Source: Lolium rigidum
Lineage: Eukaryota; Streptophyta; Magnoliopsida; Poales; Poaceae
Reading direction: 5' to 3'
Assembly: GCF_022539505.1 (NCBI RefSeq)
Contig: NC_061511.1
Location: forward strand, 33,862,620-33,926,619
Length of the DNA stretch: 64,000 nucleotides
Positions within the stretch are counted from its first letter, which is position 1; the number at the start of each line of letters is the position of its first letter. Made by a program: the position numbers and the translations under genes. The notes below the pieces were generated by a model. That model was not told the DNA's origin, ran no database searches, and saw nothing but the letters and a program-made list of their open reading frames with translations. Shown here piece by piece: positions 22,169 through 33,126 of this stretch.

Positions 22169-23704
22169 ATGTCAATCCTGAAAACATGTAGTCAAAACAA
22201 ATTAATTGTGTATATGCATTATCACATCTCTTCTACATATAAACAGAGAGGGCGACGAGCGGGAGGCGAGAGGGGGGACGCAGTGACCGCGTGACCGAGA
22301 GACCGGTGACGGTGGCGAAAGGGCGGTGGCGAAAGGGCGGTGGCGGTGACGCGTATTAGATGTGTATATGCGGACGATCGACCTCGCCTCGCAGTGACCG
22401 CGTGACCGAGAGACCGGTGGCAGCGTTGACGGCGTTGGCGACGGTACGGCGGCGTTACAATTTTAGTTCATTTTTTATTAAGTCAAAATTTTAGTTCATT
22501 TTTTATTAAGTCAATTTTTATTAAGTCAAAATTTTAGTTCATTTTTATTAAGTCAAAACTTTAGTTCTTTTTAAGTTGGCGACGGTACGGCGGCGTTACA
22601 TTTTTATGAATAGAGGTAGCGTTGACGGCGTTGACGGCGTTGGCGACGGTACGGCGGCGACACCACGGCGACAACGACGAAGGAACGGCGCCGCGCGCGC
22701 GGCGGGGACGAAGAATCGGGCGGGGCGCGCGACGGGACGTACTGGGCAGCGGCGGCGGCGTCACGGCGCGTGTCGAGGCTGGCGGTGGCGGTGGGGAAGG
22801 AGGACGTACGGGGAAGAAGTCGACGAGCACGGGATTTTTCATAAATTTGACTTAGTTAAAATTTAGTTCTTTTTTGAGACAAAAATTATAAGTCAATTTT
22901 TAGTTTTTTTAAAGTCAAATTTTAGTTTTTTTTACACAATTTTTTTTAAGTCAAATTTGTAGTTCTTTTTTTAAGTCTTTTTGAGACTATTTTTAAGTTG
23001 CAATATACTTATTAATACTATTTTTCATTTAAAGTTACAATTTTTAAGTTAAATAAAAATTTGAAGTTACAAATTACTTAAAACTAGCTATTTTTCATTT
23101 AAGTTACAATTTGAAAGTTACAAATTTGAAGTTTTAATTTTTAAGTTAAAAAAATCAAAAAAAAAGAGAGGAAGCGCCGGCCAGGGGCGCTCCTCTCTCT
23201 GTAGCGGCGGCGCGCGCGAGGAGGTCTGGCCGGCGGCGGCACGCGCGCGCAGGAGGTCTGGCCGGCGGCGGCGCGCGGCGCGGCGCGGTGGCCGGCGACG
23301 ATCGACACGGCGGTTCGGCGGCGGAGGGCCGGGGTTAATTCGGGCGCGCGCGGAGGAGATCGCGATGACATACGGGCGGGCGCGCGCGGGAGAAGAAGCG
23401 GCCGACGGCGGCGACGAGGGCGGCGGTCGGCGAGGACGAGGGCGCGCGGCGGTCGGCGGCGACGAGGGCGGCGGTTCGGCGGAGCAGCCTGGCGGTTCGA
23501 GGAAGAAGAGGAAGTTATGCGCGCGCCCGCCGCCCGCGCGGATATTTATAGAAAGGGGCCAACCGCGACTAAAGGGTACCCCTTTAGTCGCGGTTGGCCA
23601 CACCAACCGCGACTAAAGCCCTTTTTTCGCCCGTTTTTCCGGTTCCCGCGGAAATGACCTTTAGTCGCGGTTGGCCAGGCCAGCCGCGACTAAAGGCCTT
23701 TTTC

Positions 23705-24240
23705 AAAATTATAAATGTGAAAAATACAAATTATATATCAAAAAATTAAGAAAAATAATACTAATTCATTTCAAAATGTTAAAAATACAAATTATATATC
23801 AAAAAATTCAGAAAAATAATACTAATTCAATTCAAAATGTTAAAAATACAAATAATATATATCACAAAATTCAGAAAAATAAAACTAATTCATTTCTAAA
23901 TGTTAAAAATACAAATAATATATCAAAAAATTCAGAAAAATAAAACTTATTCAATTCAAATTCTTAAAAATACAAATAATATATCAAAAAAATCAGAAAA
24001 ATAAAACTAATTCAATTCATATTCTTAAAAATACAAATAATATATCCAAAAAATCAGAAAAATAAAAAAAATTCAATTCAAATTCTTAAAAATACAAATA
24101 ATATATCCAAAAAATCAGAAAAATAAAACTAATTCAATTCAAATTCTTAAAAATACAAATAATATATCAAAAAATCAAAAAAATAAAAATAATTCAATTC
24201 AAATTCTTAAAAATACAAATAATATATCAAAAAATCAGAA
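23705..24240. repeat. About 60 bp AT-rich tandem repeat, roughly nine copies
   Basis: The unit contains AAAAATACAAATAATATATC and CAGAAAAATAAAACTAATTC. Copies differ slightly. Confidence 0.9.
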
Positions 24241-24242
24241 AA

Positions 24243-24400
24243 ATTCTTCCCGCCACTTTCTTCCCGCCACTTTCTTCCCGCCACTTTCTTCCCGCCTCTT
24301 TCTTCCCGCCACTTTCTTCCCGCCACTTTCTTCCCGCCTCTTTCTTCCCGCCACTTTCTTCCCGCCTCTTTCTTCCCGCCTCCTGTCTTCCCGCTCCCAA
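24243..24400. repeat. 14 bp tandem repeat (CTTCCCGCCACTTT), about eleven copies
   Basis: Variants replace CCACTTT by CCTCTTT. The minus-strand ORFs with repeating G-R-K-W-R-E-E are translations of this repeat. Confidence 0.92.
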
Positions 24401-24482
24401 TTTTCCCGCCATTTGTCACTACATATAGGTAGCCCGGCTTGGCCAGCATTATCACATCTCTACAATCTCTCATCACTCTCTC

Positions 24483-25045
24483 ATGGCTTCCACCGCACCC
24501 ACTCTAACCTACCAGCAGGTGGAGGAGCTTTGCGCATCGAACTACCCTTGCCCACCGGGCTACCGCGTCCCTGCCGGCTGGAGCCTAAGCGCCGGCGGCG
24601 TGCCGGTCCCTCCCGTCCCTCAGGGTACTGCGCGCCGGGCGGCCATCACGAACCACTACTACCTCGACCTCACGCCGGAGCAGCGGATGAATCCCCGCTG
24701 GCATCCCGATAACCGGCATACTTGGGACGCCTTCTTCATCAATCGGCGTGAGAGGGCGCTCGCCGAGTATGAGGAGGACGGTCTGCCTCCCGGAAACTTC
24801 CACGAGGCCGGCCGTCGGCTATGGTGGTACGGCCGGACTCTGCGGAGCGTCATGGACTACATCACGGCCGGCGATATCCCCGCCTGCGCTACCCTCGGTT
24901 CGAGCCACGAGCGCCGCCCGACGACGGCGACGACGGCGGCGACGACGACGCCGGCAACTTAGAAGGCGACGACTACCGGTACAACGGCGGCGGCTATGAA
25001 GACTACGAGTATGCATATTATACGCCTAGGCGGGAGTATGACTAA
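24483..25045 (+). pseudogene. CACTA-1 small plus-strand ORF, unknown function, frameshifted
   Basis: An ATG at 24483 opens a 159-codon frame, with motifs such as L-T-Y-Q-Q-V-E-E-L, C-P-P-G-Y-R-V-P, L-T-P-E-Q-R and G-R-R-L-W-W-Y. Near 24895 the reading shifts to another frame, which continues with an acidic D-D-G-D-D-G-G-D-D-D tract and ends Y-Y-T-P-R-R-E-Y-D at 25045. The composition of both parts and the tidy end favour one ancestral protein of about 185 residues. I recall similar small proteins annotated as hypothetical in grass CACTA elements but know no function. It lies tail to tail with TNP2. Confidence 0.55.
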
Positions 25046-25180
25046 ATCACTCCAAATTTCATGTATGCGGGAGTATGACTTAGTCACTCCAAATTTCCTA
25101 TATGCGGGAGTATGACTTAGTCACTCCAAATTTCATGTATGCGGGAGTATGACTTAGTCACTCCAAATTTCATGTATCAT
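25028..25180. repeat. Four-copy about 40 bp tandem repeat over the ORF end
   Basis: GCGGGAGTATGACTTAGTCA plus CTCCAAATTTCATGTAT is repeated. The first copy contains the stop codon of the small ORF, so the array grew from its 3' end. Confidence 0.9.
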
Positions 25181-26395
25181 CGGTGCTATCTCGAGTCAAT
25201 TGAATCATTCGAAAATGGACACCAAACACATCACGGGTAATATAATTCACATGATTCATTCAACAAAGTTTGGTACAATAAATTATTACACATCATTTCT
25301 TCCCTTGTGTCCCTGCTTGCTTACGATTGTGCCGTATCCATGGAGCATCCTCATCATTTAACTTAATGCTTGGGTCGGTGTTCACTTTGAAGGGCGGAAT
25401 TTCAGCAAACATATTATAATCTTCGACATGTCCGTCTTGTCCTCCACTCCCACGATGTTTCTTTTCCCTGAAAGAACAATGTGGCGCTTTGAATCATCGC
25501 ATGATGTACTGATCGTTTTCTTATCTTTCCGTTTCCTCGGTTTGCTACTCATGTCCTTCACATAGAAAACCTGAGCGACATCTTTCGCTAGGACGAATGG
25601 TTCGTCAAGATAACCAAGATTGTTGAAATCCACCATTGTCATTCCGTATTGCTGGTCCACCTTTACCCCACCTCCTGTTAGCTTGAACCATTTGCACCGG
25701 AACAAAGGGACCCTAAAGGAGGGTCCATAGTCAAGTTCCCATATCTCCTCTATGTAACCATAATATGTGACCTTTTGCCCATTCTCGGTTGCTTGCATCA
25801 AAGCGGACACCACTTGTTTTGGTTGGTGCTCTTTTTATCTTGGGCGATCGTGTAAAATGTATTCCCATTTATCTCGTACCCTTGGAAAGTCGTTATAGTC
25901 GAAGATGGTGTCTTGGCCAACATGTACGGCTGATCTACAACCTTATTGTCACTCATTAAATGTTTTCTCAACCAACTCGCCAAAAGTCTCCATGTGGGCC
26001 TTCCTAATCCGGGATTCGGGCTTCCTCGGTGGTTGTCCGAGCGTAAAATATTCTTGTGTTTCTCAAAGTACGGAGCCACCAAGCTGGAATTGCTTTCAAC
26101 TCGTGTGGTGTGCTTCGACCGGAGAATGGCCGTCCATACATATCATTGATTTCCTTCCGATCGTGCCTTTTCCACTCAGTCTCCCCTCGTCACTAGTAGG
26201 AAAAGCCTCATCAGTGGCGCACGAAAATTTGATTCTGTGGCGCACGGGTGGTGCGCCACAGAAACGTCGCCACAAATAATGCTTCGTGGCGCACCCGATT
26301 GTGCGCCACAAAATAGGTTTCGTGGCGCACTTGTTCTTAGGTGCGCCACGAGTGCAAGGGTGCGCCACGTGAATTGCTTCTTAGTGCGCCACGAA

Positions 26396-26819
26396 TTTGC
26401 TTTGTATTATACACGATTTTGTGCTGCCTGGTATACATATACGGTTTATACACAAACAATACGGATACACAATACGATACACAGGTTATATACGCTAACA
26501 TTCGGATATAATATAAATATCATGTACATTGCACGAGATATAACATAGACATCATCATCACATTACTTAGAGCCCGATCGATCGAGATACATATATAGTG
26601 GCAAGTGTCAAATGTTTTGCATACAACTCTTAATTCATACAAAATTCACAATTTCGAGATACAAAGTAGTCTTCATCCGGTTCCTCCTTTGCTCAGTCAT
26701 CTCTACCCACCAGGCTCGCTTGCATCGGGGTCCTTCCATCCGGCTCCTACTATGATGAAAATGGAAAGAAAGTGAGACCAACAAGTATCCGATGCACAAG
26801 AGAAATGGAATAAATGCCT
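26396..26819. other. Unique left interior of CACTA-2
   Basis: AT-rich sequence with ATACGGTTTATAC-type short repeats near 26435-26500. No gene seen. Confidence 0.35.
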
Positions 26820-27430
26820 CATACATTGTTGGTCAACACAAATATTAACATTCAGGGACTGGTGTAAGTGAGACCAAGTCCGATGCACAAGAGATTGATA
26901 TTTGTGCTATCTTACAAGCTCACTTACGCCGCCCCGCAGTGTACGGTGACCAAACATTTTAATCATCGGCATTTTGAAAATGTCAAAGCAAATGGAATGA
27001 CAAAATGGAATAAGTGCCTCATACATTGTTGGTCAACACAAATATTAACATTTAGAGATGGCGTCAGTGAGACCAAGTCCGATGCACAAGAGATTGATAT
27101 TTGTGCTATCTTACCAGGCTCACTTACGCCACCCCAAGTGTACGGTGACCAAACATTTTAATCATCGGCATTTTGAAAATCTCAAAGCAAATGCGGAATG
27201 ACAAATGGAATAAGTGCCTCATACATTGTTGGTCAACACAAATATTAACATTTAGGGATGGGGTAAGCGAGGCCAGTAGGATGCACAAGAGATTGATATT
27301 TGTGCTATCTTTACCGGAGCTCACTTACGCCACCCCAAGTGTACGGTGACCAAACATTTTAATCATCGGCATTTTGAAAATCTCAAAGCAAATGGAATGA
27401 CAAAATAGAATATGTGCCTCATACATTGTT
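26820..27430. repeat. 200 bp tandem array, left block
   Basis: Three full units (starts about 26820, 27020, 27220 and a partial at 27420), marked by CATACATTGTTGGTCAACAC. Each unit can form a hairpin: GGATGGCGT..GTGAG pairs with CTCACTTACGCCACCCC across a roughly 55 nt loop holding GATTGATATTTGTGC. Confidence 0.85.
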
Positions 27431-27439
27431 GGTCAACAC

Positions 27440-28032
27440 AAATACTTTGCGTAAGGGGCCCCTTTCCCCTGGTCGGCGTTCAGTCAACGGGTGCTTGAGC
27501 GACACAACAACGCCGATCTCGCATCTCGGCGCGAACCACGCCGGTCCCTCGGCTCCGAAGTGAACGAGTCCTTGATGCAAAGACCGTGCCGGCCTGCCCG
27601 ACGTATTGCCGGGCCGTGTTGCCGCGCTTCAAGCCGTGTGTCCGCGCCTGCCGTGGCCTTCTTGCCCGGTGAACCAATAGGCTGATCGTTGGAATAGGAA
27701 ATCGATGACAAGCCGGCCGCAAGATTAAATTGCGATCGGCCGTCATCGGCTTCCTTGTTCCAGCGATTAGTCTATTAGTTCACCGGACAAGAAGGCGAAG
27801 AGTGCAGGCGCATGACGGGCGCATGATCGCTGCGGCACGAAGCGCGACAGCAAGGTCGGCATGATGCTAGGGAGGCTGGCAATCAGTCTTGGCATTAAGG
27901 ACTCGCTCACCGCATCTGGACGGCGAGAGAAGAAAAGTGGTGCTGCGCCGGAGAGGCTATGTCGGCGTTGTTGTCTCACTCAAGGACTCGTTCACGGAAC
28001 GGCGGCCAGGGAAAGGGGGGCCTGCCTACAAA
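27440..28032. repeat. About 600 bp imperfect inverted repeat (long hairpin)
   Basis: The arm at 27440-27700 reads as the reverse complement of 27765-28032 with many substitutions and small indels: for example CCTTCTTGCCCGGTGAACC at about 27657 against GTTCACCGGACAAGAAGG at about 27779, and ACGAGTCCTTGATGC at about 27564 against its inverse at about 27892. The loop is about 65 bp. GC-rich, unlike its neighbours. Confidence 0.75.
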
Positions 28033-28039
28033 GTATATT

Positions 28040-28500
28040 GCGGCGTATAGGTGACCAAACATTCTAATCATCGGCACTAAAATGGAAGAAAGGCCAATGC
28101 AATTAAGAAGTAGCTAGTATGAACTAAATGGAATGCCTCATACTTTGTTGGTCGTGAAACAAATATGAACATCCCGAGGATGGCGTTAGTGAGGCCGGGT
28201 AGGATGCACAAGAGATTGATATTTGTGCCATCACACCAGGCTCACTAGCGACACCCCGGAGTGTACAGCTGACCGAACATTCTAATCATCTGGCACTAAA
28301 ATGGAAGAAAGAGCCAAGTGGTATCAACTAAATGGAATGCCTCATACTTTGTTGGTCGAAACAAATATTAACATCCGATAGATGGAGTAAGTGAGGCAGG
28401 GTAGGATGCACAAGATATTGATATTTGTGCCATCACACCAAGCCTCACTTGCTCCACCCCGAGTGTACGAGTGATCGACCAACCATCTAATCATCGACAA
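28040..28500. repeat. 200 bp array, right block
   Basis: Two more diverged units (CATACTTTGTTGGTCG at about 28139 and 28344) with the same hairpin layout and GTGACCAAACATTCTAATCA-type linkers, so the long hairpin sits inside the array. Confidence 0.8.
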
Positions 28501-28506
28501 GTAAAT

Positions 28507-29837
28507 CACTTGGGGTAATGTTAAAATGTTTGTCTCCATATTTGGGAGACATTTTTAATATTGGAGTCTAGCTAATGGAAATCAAGAACTAGTCTTGATC
28601 TCCAAATGGTGATTAGAGGGAATTTATTCATCTTAAGCAACATTAGGGACAAATGGGATCATGCAAGGGACTTGGGTCATTTGGATCATAAGGCATCAAT
28701 TAAGGAGGCAACCGAGGACAAAGGGAAACATTTGATGATCCATTATCATAGGCAACAAAGCGAGCAACTTTTTCCCCTCTAATCTAGCTAGAGTCCTTAA
28801 AAGAAATCCATCATAAGCATGGTCAAATACACATATATAGCATGGGGCAGATGCTCCAAAGGGATTATATATTCATCACTTGGTAATTTGGAGAGCAAAC
28901 AAGCAGTAGCCATATCACTCAATCCAATAATATAGTAATTTGGATCATAAGGCATCAATTAAGGAGGCAACCAGGGGACAAAGGGAAACATTTTATGATC
29001 CATTATCATAGGCAACAAAGCAAGCAACTTTTTCCCCTCTAATCTAGCTAGAGTCCTTAAAAGAAATCCATCATAAGCATGGTCAAATACACATATATAG
29101 CATGGGGCAGTATGCTCCAAAGGGATTATATATTCATCACTTGGTAATTTGGAGAGCAAACAAGCAAGTAGCCATATCACTCAATCCAATAATATAGTAA
29201 TTTGGATCATAAGGCATCAATTAAGGAGGCAACCAGGGGACAAAGGGAAACATTTTATGATCCATTATCATAGGCAACAAAGCAAGCAACTTTTTCCCCT
29301 CTAATCTAGCTAGAGTCCTTAAAAGAAATCCATCATAAGCATGGTCAAATACACATATATAGCATGGGGCAGTATGCTCCAAAGGGATTATATATTCATC
29401 ACTTGGTAATTTGGAGAGCAAACAAGCAGTAGCTATATCACTCAATCCAATAATATAGTAATTTGGATCATAAGGCATCAATTAAGGAGGCAACCAGGGA
29501 CAAAGGGAAACATTTTATGATCCATTATCATAGGCAACAAAGCAACAACTTTTTCCCCTCTAATCTAGCTAGAGTCCTTAAAAGAAATCCATCATAAGCA
29601 TGGTCAAATACACATATATAGCATGGGGCAGATGCTCCAAAGGGATTATATATTCATCACTTGGTAATTTGGAGAGCAAACAAGCAGTAGCCATATCACT
29701 CAATCCAATAATATAGTAATTTGGATCATAAGGCATCAATTAAGGCCTAACAGAGCATGCAAAACATTTGAAGATCATTGGGGTAATGTTAAAATGTTTG
29801 TCTCCATATTTGGGAGACATTTTTAATATTGGAGTCA
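28507..29837. repeat. 260 bp tandem array flanked by a 57 bp direct repeat
   Basis: Units start at about 28681, 28940, 29202, 29463 and (partial) 29721, marked by TTTGGATCATAAGGCATCAA. Spacing is 258-262 bp and copies are nearly identical. The block is bracketed by GGGGTAATGTTAAAATGTTT...GGAGTC copies at about 28513-28570 and 29779-29836, each containing TGTCTCC/GGAGACA inverted arms. Confidence 0.88.
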
Positions 29838-30339
29838 ACCCAAGTCCCAAGCCAGAGCTACACACACACACAGCCAAACAGCTCACCGAGCAAGTGTGCA
29901 TGCCCAACGAAGACACACAGGCCGATGAGTCACCACATGCTTGCCGTGCCAAAATGGGTAGAATACCCAGCTTTGTATCATCATCTGGCTACTAAGCCAT
30001 TTGGTGGAAGCAAACTGAAGATCAGCCAGAAGGAAATCACCAAGGGAACATTGGTATGTCAGTATGGTGACACTACCAGAGAAATCCAACATGGATTAAT
30101 CCCTCGCGGAGGAAGGAGGCGGCGGCGGCGACGACGACAGCCACGCTCACCATGGAAGGCAGCGGCGCGCGAGGGAGAGGAAGAGGGGTGGACGAGGAAG
30201 TACGGGCGGCGGCGCGCGAGGGAGAGGAAGAGGGGTGGAGGAGGAAGAAGTACGGCGGCGGCGCGCGAGGGAGAGGAAGAGGGGTGGAGGAGGAAGAAGT
30301 ACGGGGGGGGGGGGGGGGTACGGGTGGTTATAGAAGGCG
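29838..30339. other. Right interior of CACTA-2 with GA-rich minisatellite
   Basis: 29838-30090 is unique, possibly a captured transcript piece, but no family is recognisable. 30160-30310 has about three copies of a roughly 45 bp GGGAGAGGAAGAGGGGTGGA unit, then a poly-G run (30304-30318). Confidence 0.5.
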
Positions 30340-33126
30340 CTATTTCTGTGGCGCACCAGCACAAGTGCGCCACAGAATCAACTACTTCTGTGGCGCACAA
30401 GCACAAGTGCGCCACAGAATCAACTACTTCTGTGGCGCACCAGAGCAGGTGCGCCACAGAAACACTTATTTCTGTGGCGCAGCAAGTCATGTGCGCCACG
30501 TAAATACCTACACTAATTATTGGTGGTGGCAGGATGTGGGCCCCACATAATTTCTGTGGCGCACGGCACGGTAGTGCGCCACAAAAATAGCTTATTTTTG
30601 TGGCGCATTCTTCCTCGTGCGCCACAAAAAAACTTTCTGTGGCGCATTTAATTTGGTGCGCCACAGAACTAAGCTTTGCCTATAAGGGTTTTCCTACTAG
30701 TGCGTGCCGCGATTGAGGAAGACCAATCGGCTTAAGGTCAGGAACAAAGTCAACACAAAACTCAATTACCTCCTCATTTCCATAGCCCTTGGCGATGCTT
30801 CCTTCTGGCCTAGCACGGTTACGAACATATTTCTTTAATACTCCCATGAACCTCTCGAAGGGGAACATATTGTGTAGAAATACAGGACCGAGAATGGAAA
30901 TCTCATCGACTAGGTGAACCAGGAGGTGCGTCATAATATTGAAGAAGGATGGCGGGAACACCAACTCGAAACCGACAAGACATTGGATCACATTGTTCCG
31001 TAACCGTGGTAGAACTTCCGGATTGATTACCTTCGAGAGATTGCATTGAGGAATGCACATAGCTTCACAATGGCTACTCGAACATTTTCCGGCAGGAGCC
31101 CCTCAAAGCAATCGAAGCAATTGCGTCATAATCACGTGGCAGTCGTGAGACTTCAGTGTTTTGGAACTTTTTCTCCGCCATGTTTATTATTCCCTTTATA
31201 TTGGACGAGAATCCCGACGGGACCTTCATACCGCTCAGGCATTCAAAAAAGATGACCTTCTCTTCTTTGGTCGAGCGTAGCCGGCACGACCTTGAAACCG
31301 TTCCGGATGCCGGTCATCGTGGTCTTTCAAACTTTGCTGGTCCTGCCGTGCTTCCTTTGTATCATTTGACTTCCCATACACGCCCAAGAAGCTTAGGATG
31401 TTCACGCAAATATTCTTCGTAACGTGCATCACGTCGATTGCGGAGCGGACTTCTAGGACTTTCCAATATTCTAGCTCCCGAATATAGATTTCTTCTTCCA
31501 CATGGCTACGTGCCCGTCAGCTCCCTTCGGAACTGATTGTCCGCCAGGACCCTTTCCAAAGATGACTTTCAAACCCTTGACCATATCAAATACCTCAGCA
31601 CCAGTGTGTTCCGCAGGCTTCGGCCGGTGATCTGCCTTGCCGTTGTAATGCTTGCCTTTCTTTCTTACTCGGATGACCTTTCGGAAGAAATCGACGATGC
31701 CCAAGGTACACGTTCTTCTTACAATTTGGCAAATGTACACTTTCGGTCTCATGTAAGCAGTGCGTGCATGCATTGTATCCCTTATTTGACAGTCCCGAAA
31801 GGTTACTAAGAGCAGGCCAATCGTTGATGGTTACGAAAAGCAACGCTCGTAGGTCAAATTCCTCTTCTTTGTGCTCATCCCACACACGGACACCAGGTCT
31901 GCCCCACAGCTGTAAAAGTTCATCAACTAATGGCCTTAGGTACACATCGATGTCGTTGCCGGGTTGCTTCGGACCTTGGATGAGCACCGGCATCATAATG
32001 AACTTCCGCTTCATGCACAACCAAGGAGGAAGGTTGTAGATGCATAGAGTCACGGGCCAGGTACTATGGCTGGAGCTCTGCTCGCCAAAAGGATTCATGC
32101 CATCCGTACTTAGACCAAATCTTATGTTCCTTGCGTCAGCTGCAAAATCTTTGAACTCTCGGTCGATCTTTCTCCATTGCGTTCCATCCGCGGGGTGTCT
32201 CAACTCCCCGTCCGACTTACGGTCCTCTTTGTGCCATCGCAACAACTTGGCATGCTCTTTGTTCCCGAACGGACGTTTCAACCGTGGTATTATAGGAGCA
32301 TACCACATCACCTTGGCGGGAACCCTCTTCCCGGGTTTCCGGCCCTCAACATCGTCACCAGGGTCATCGCCTCTGATCTTATAACGCAATGCAGTGCATA
32401 CCGGGCATTCATTCAAATTCTCGTATTCACCGCGGTAGAGGATGCAGTCGTTGATGCATGCATGTATCTTCAGAACCTGTTTGCTTCGTACGTAGTGGCG
32501 GGCAACTCGTTATTCTTTGGAAACATATTCTTCAACATTTTCAGCAAGTTTTCAAATGCCGAGTCAGCTACACCTGCCTGTGCCTTCCATCTCAGCAAAT
32601 CCAGTGTGCAGCCCAGCTTTTTCGGACCATCATCGCATCCGGGGTACAGCGCCTTCCTGTGATCCTCTAACATGCGATCCAAATTCTCCCTCTCTTTTTC
32701 AGTTTCGCAGCGTCTCCGTGCATCAGCAATGGTCCGACCAAGATCATCAACGGGATCATCACGTGCCTCTTCTTCACCTTCCCCTTCACCTTCCCCTTCA
32801 CCTTCAGCATCCTCCATGAAAGTATCACCGAAATGAGCAAGATAGCTTTCATCGATGAAATCATCCCCTTCTTCATCTTCTTCCATTATAACCCCTCTTT
32901 CTCCATGCTTGGTCCAACAATTATAGCTTAGCATGAAACCGTGCCGAAGCAGGTGCATGTGAACATCTCTTGAGGAAGAGTAACCATTCTGATTCTTACA
33001 TTTAACACATGGACAGATAACAAACCCCCCCCCCTGCTTGTTCGCATTGGCCACTACGAGGAAATCTTTCAAACCCGCACTGAACTCGCCGGAGAGTCGG
33101 TTACCTTACATCCATTGTCGATTCAT

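Larger units (their letters stand above)
22169..24482. other. Divergent non-coding region of CACTA-1 with repeat arrays
   Basis: Lies between the minus-strand Ulp1 gene and the plus-strand small ORF, so it should contain both promoters. It holds AT-rich repeats of TTTTAGTTCATTTTTTATTA (22460-22570 and 22850-23150). Two duplicated GC-rich blocks (CGTGACCGAGAGACCGGT, about 22290 and 22402) are followed by a very GC-rich part (23170-23540) and a further cluster of inverted AACCGCGACTAAA/TTTAGTCGCGGTT motifs at 23558-23700, matching the element ends. A TATA-like CTACATATA lies near 24419-24427. Long ORFs across the GC-rich part look like compositional artefacts. Confidence 0.6.
26191..30702. mobile_element. 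CACTA-2: non-autonomous CACTA nested in TNP2
   Basis: 4512 bp. Perfect inverted ends CACTAGTAGGAAAA, with a perfect 3 bp TSD CGT (26188-26190 and 30703-30705). Subterminal zones (26216-26395 and 30340-30670) are packed with TGGCGCAC and GTGCGCCAC in opposite orientations. There is no transposase. The interior holds a 200 bp array, a long hairpin, a 260 bp array and a GA/GC-rich minisatellite. Good TSD and TIR preservation point to later insertion than CACTA-1. Confidence 0.93.
25293..33126 (-). pseudogene. CACTA-1 TNP2 transposase gene, split by CACTA-2
   Basis: Minus strand, from Met at 33126. A transposase-associated domain (33126-32900; C-P-C-V-K-C-K-N and H-L-L-R-H-G-F) has an in-frame stop at 33106-33108. 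An acidic spacer with a GEGEGEGE run follows. The TNP2/Transposase_21 core (about 32416-31240) has G-L-S-T-D-G-M-N-P-F-G with a likely catalytic Asp, P-P-W-L-C-M-K, and C-x-x-C-type residues. A DUF4218-like block (31060-30703) shows F-P-P-S-F-F-N-I-M-T-H-L-L-V-H. CACTA-2 then interrupts the gene between ...Q-S-R-H and E-G-R-L-S. A DUF4216-like block (25813-25650; Y-G-Y-I-E-E-I-W-E-L-D-Y) follows, with a stop at 25293-25295. Frameshifts near 31600, 31240 and elsewhere. TNP2 normally cuts CACTA ends. Confidence 0.85.

Noticed and set aside
23118..23616. Long GC-rich ORFs in the divergent region of CACTA-1
   Set aside because: Low-complexity Arg/Pro/Ala translations on both strands with no domain; explained by the CGGCGG composition.
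24207..24476. Minus-strand ORF with a repeating basic peptide
   Set aside because: It is the translation of a 14 bp tandem repeat and is open in several frames for that reason.
25028..25180. Regularly repeated block resembling a CRISPR array
   Set aside because: Plain head-to-tail tandem repeat with no unique spacers, in plant nuclear DNA; the same applies to 46600-47560.
30059..30664. 201-codon minus ORF and its plus-strand partner at the right end of CACTA-2
   Set aside because: They read through subterminal GTGCGCCAC repeats and a GA-rich minisatellite, with repeating peptides and no family features.
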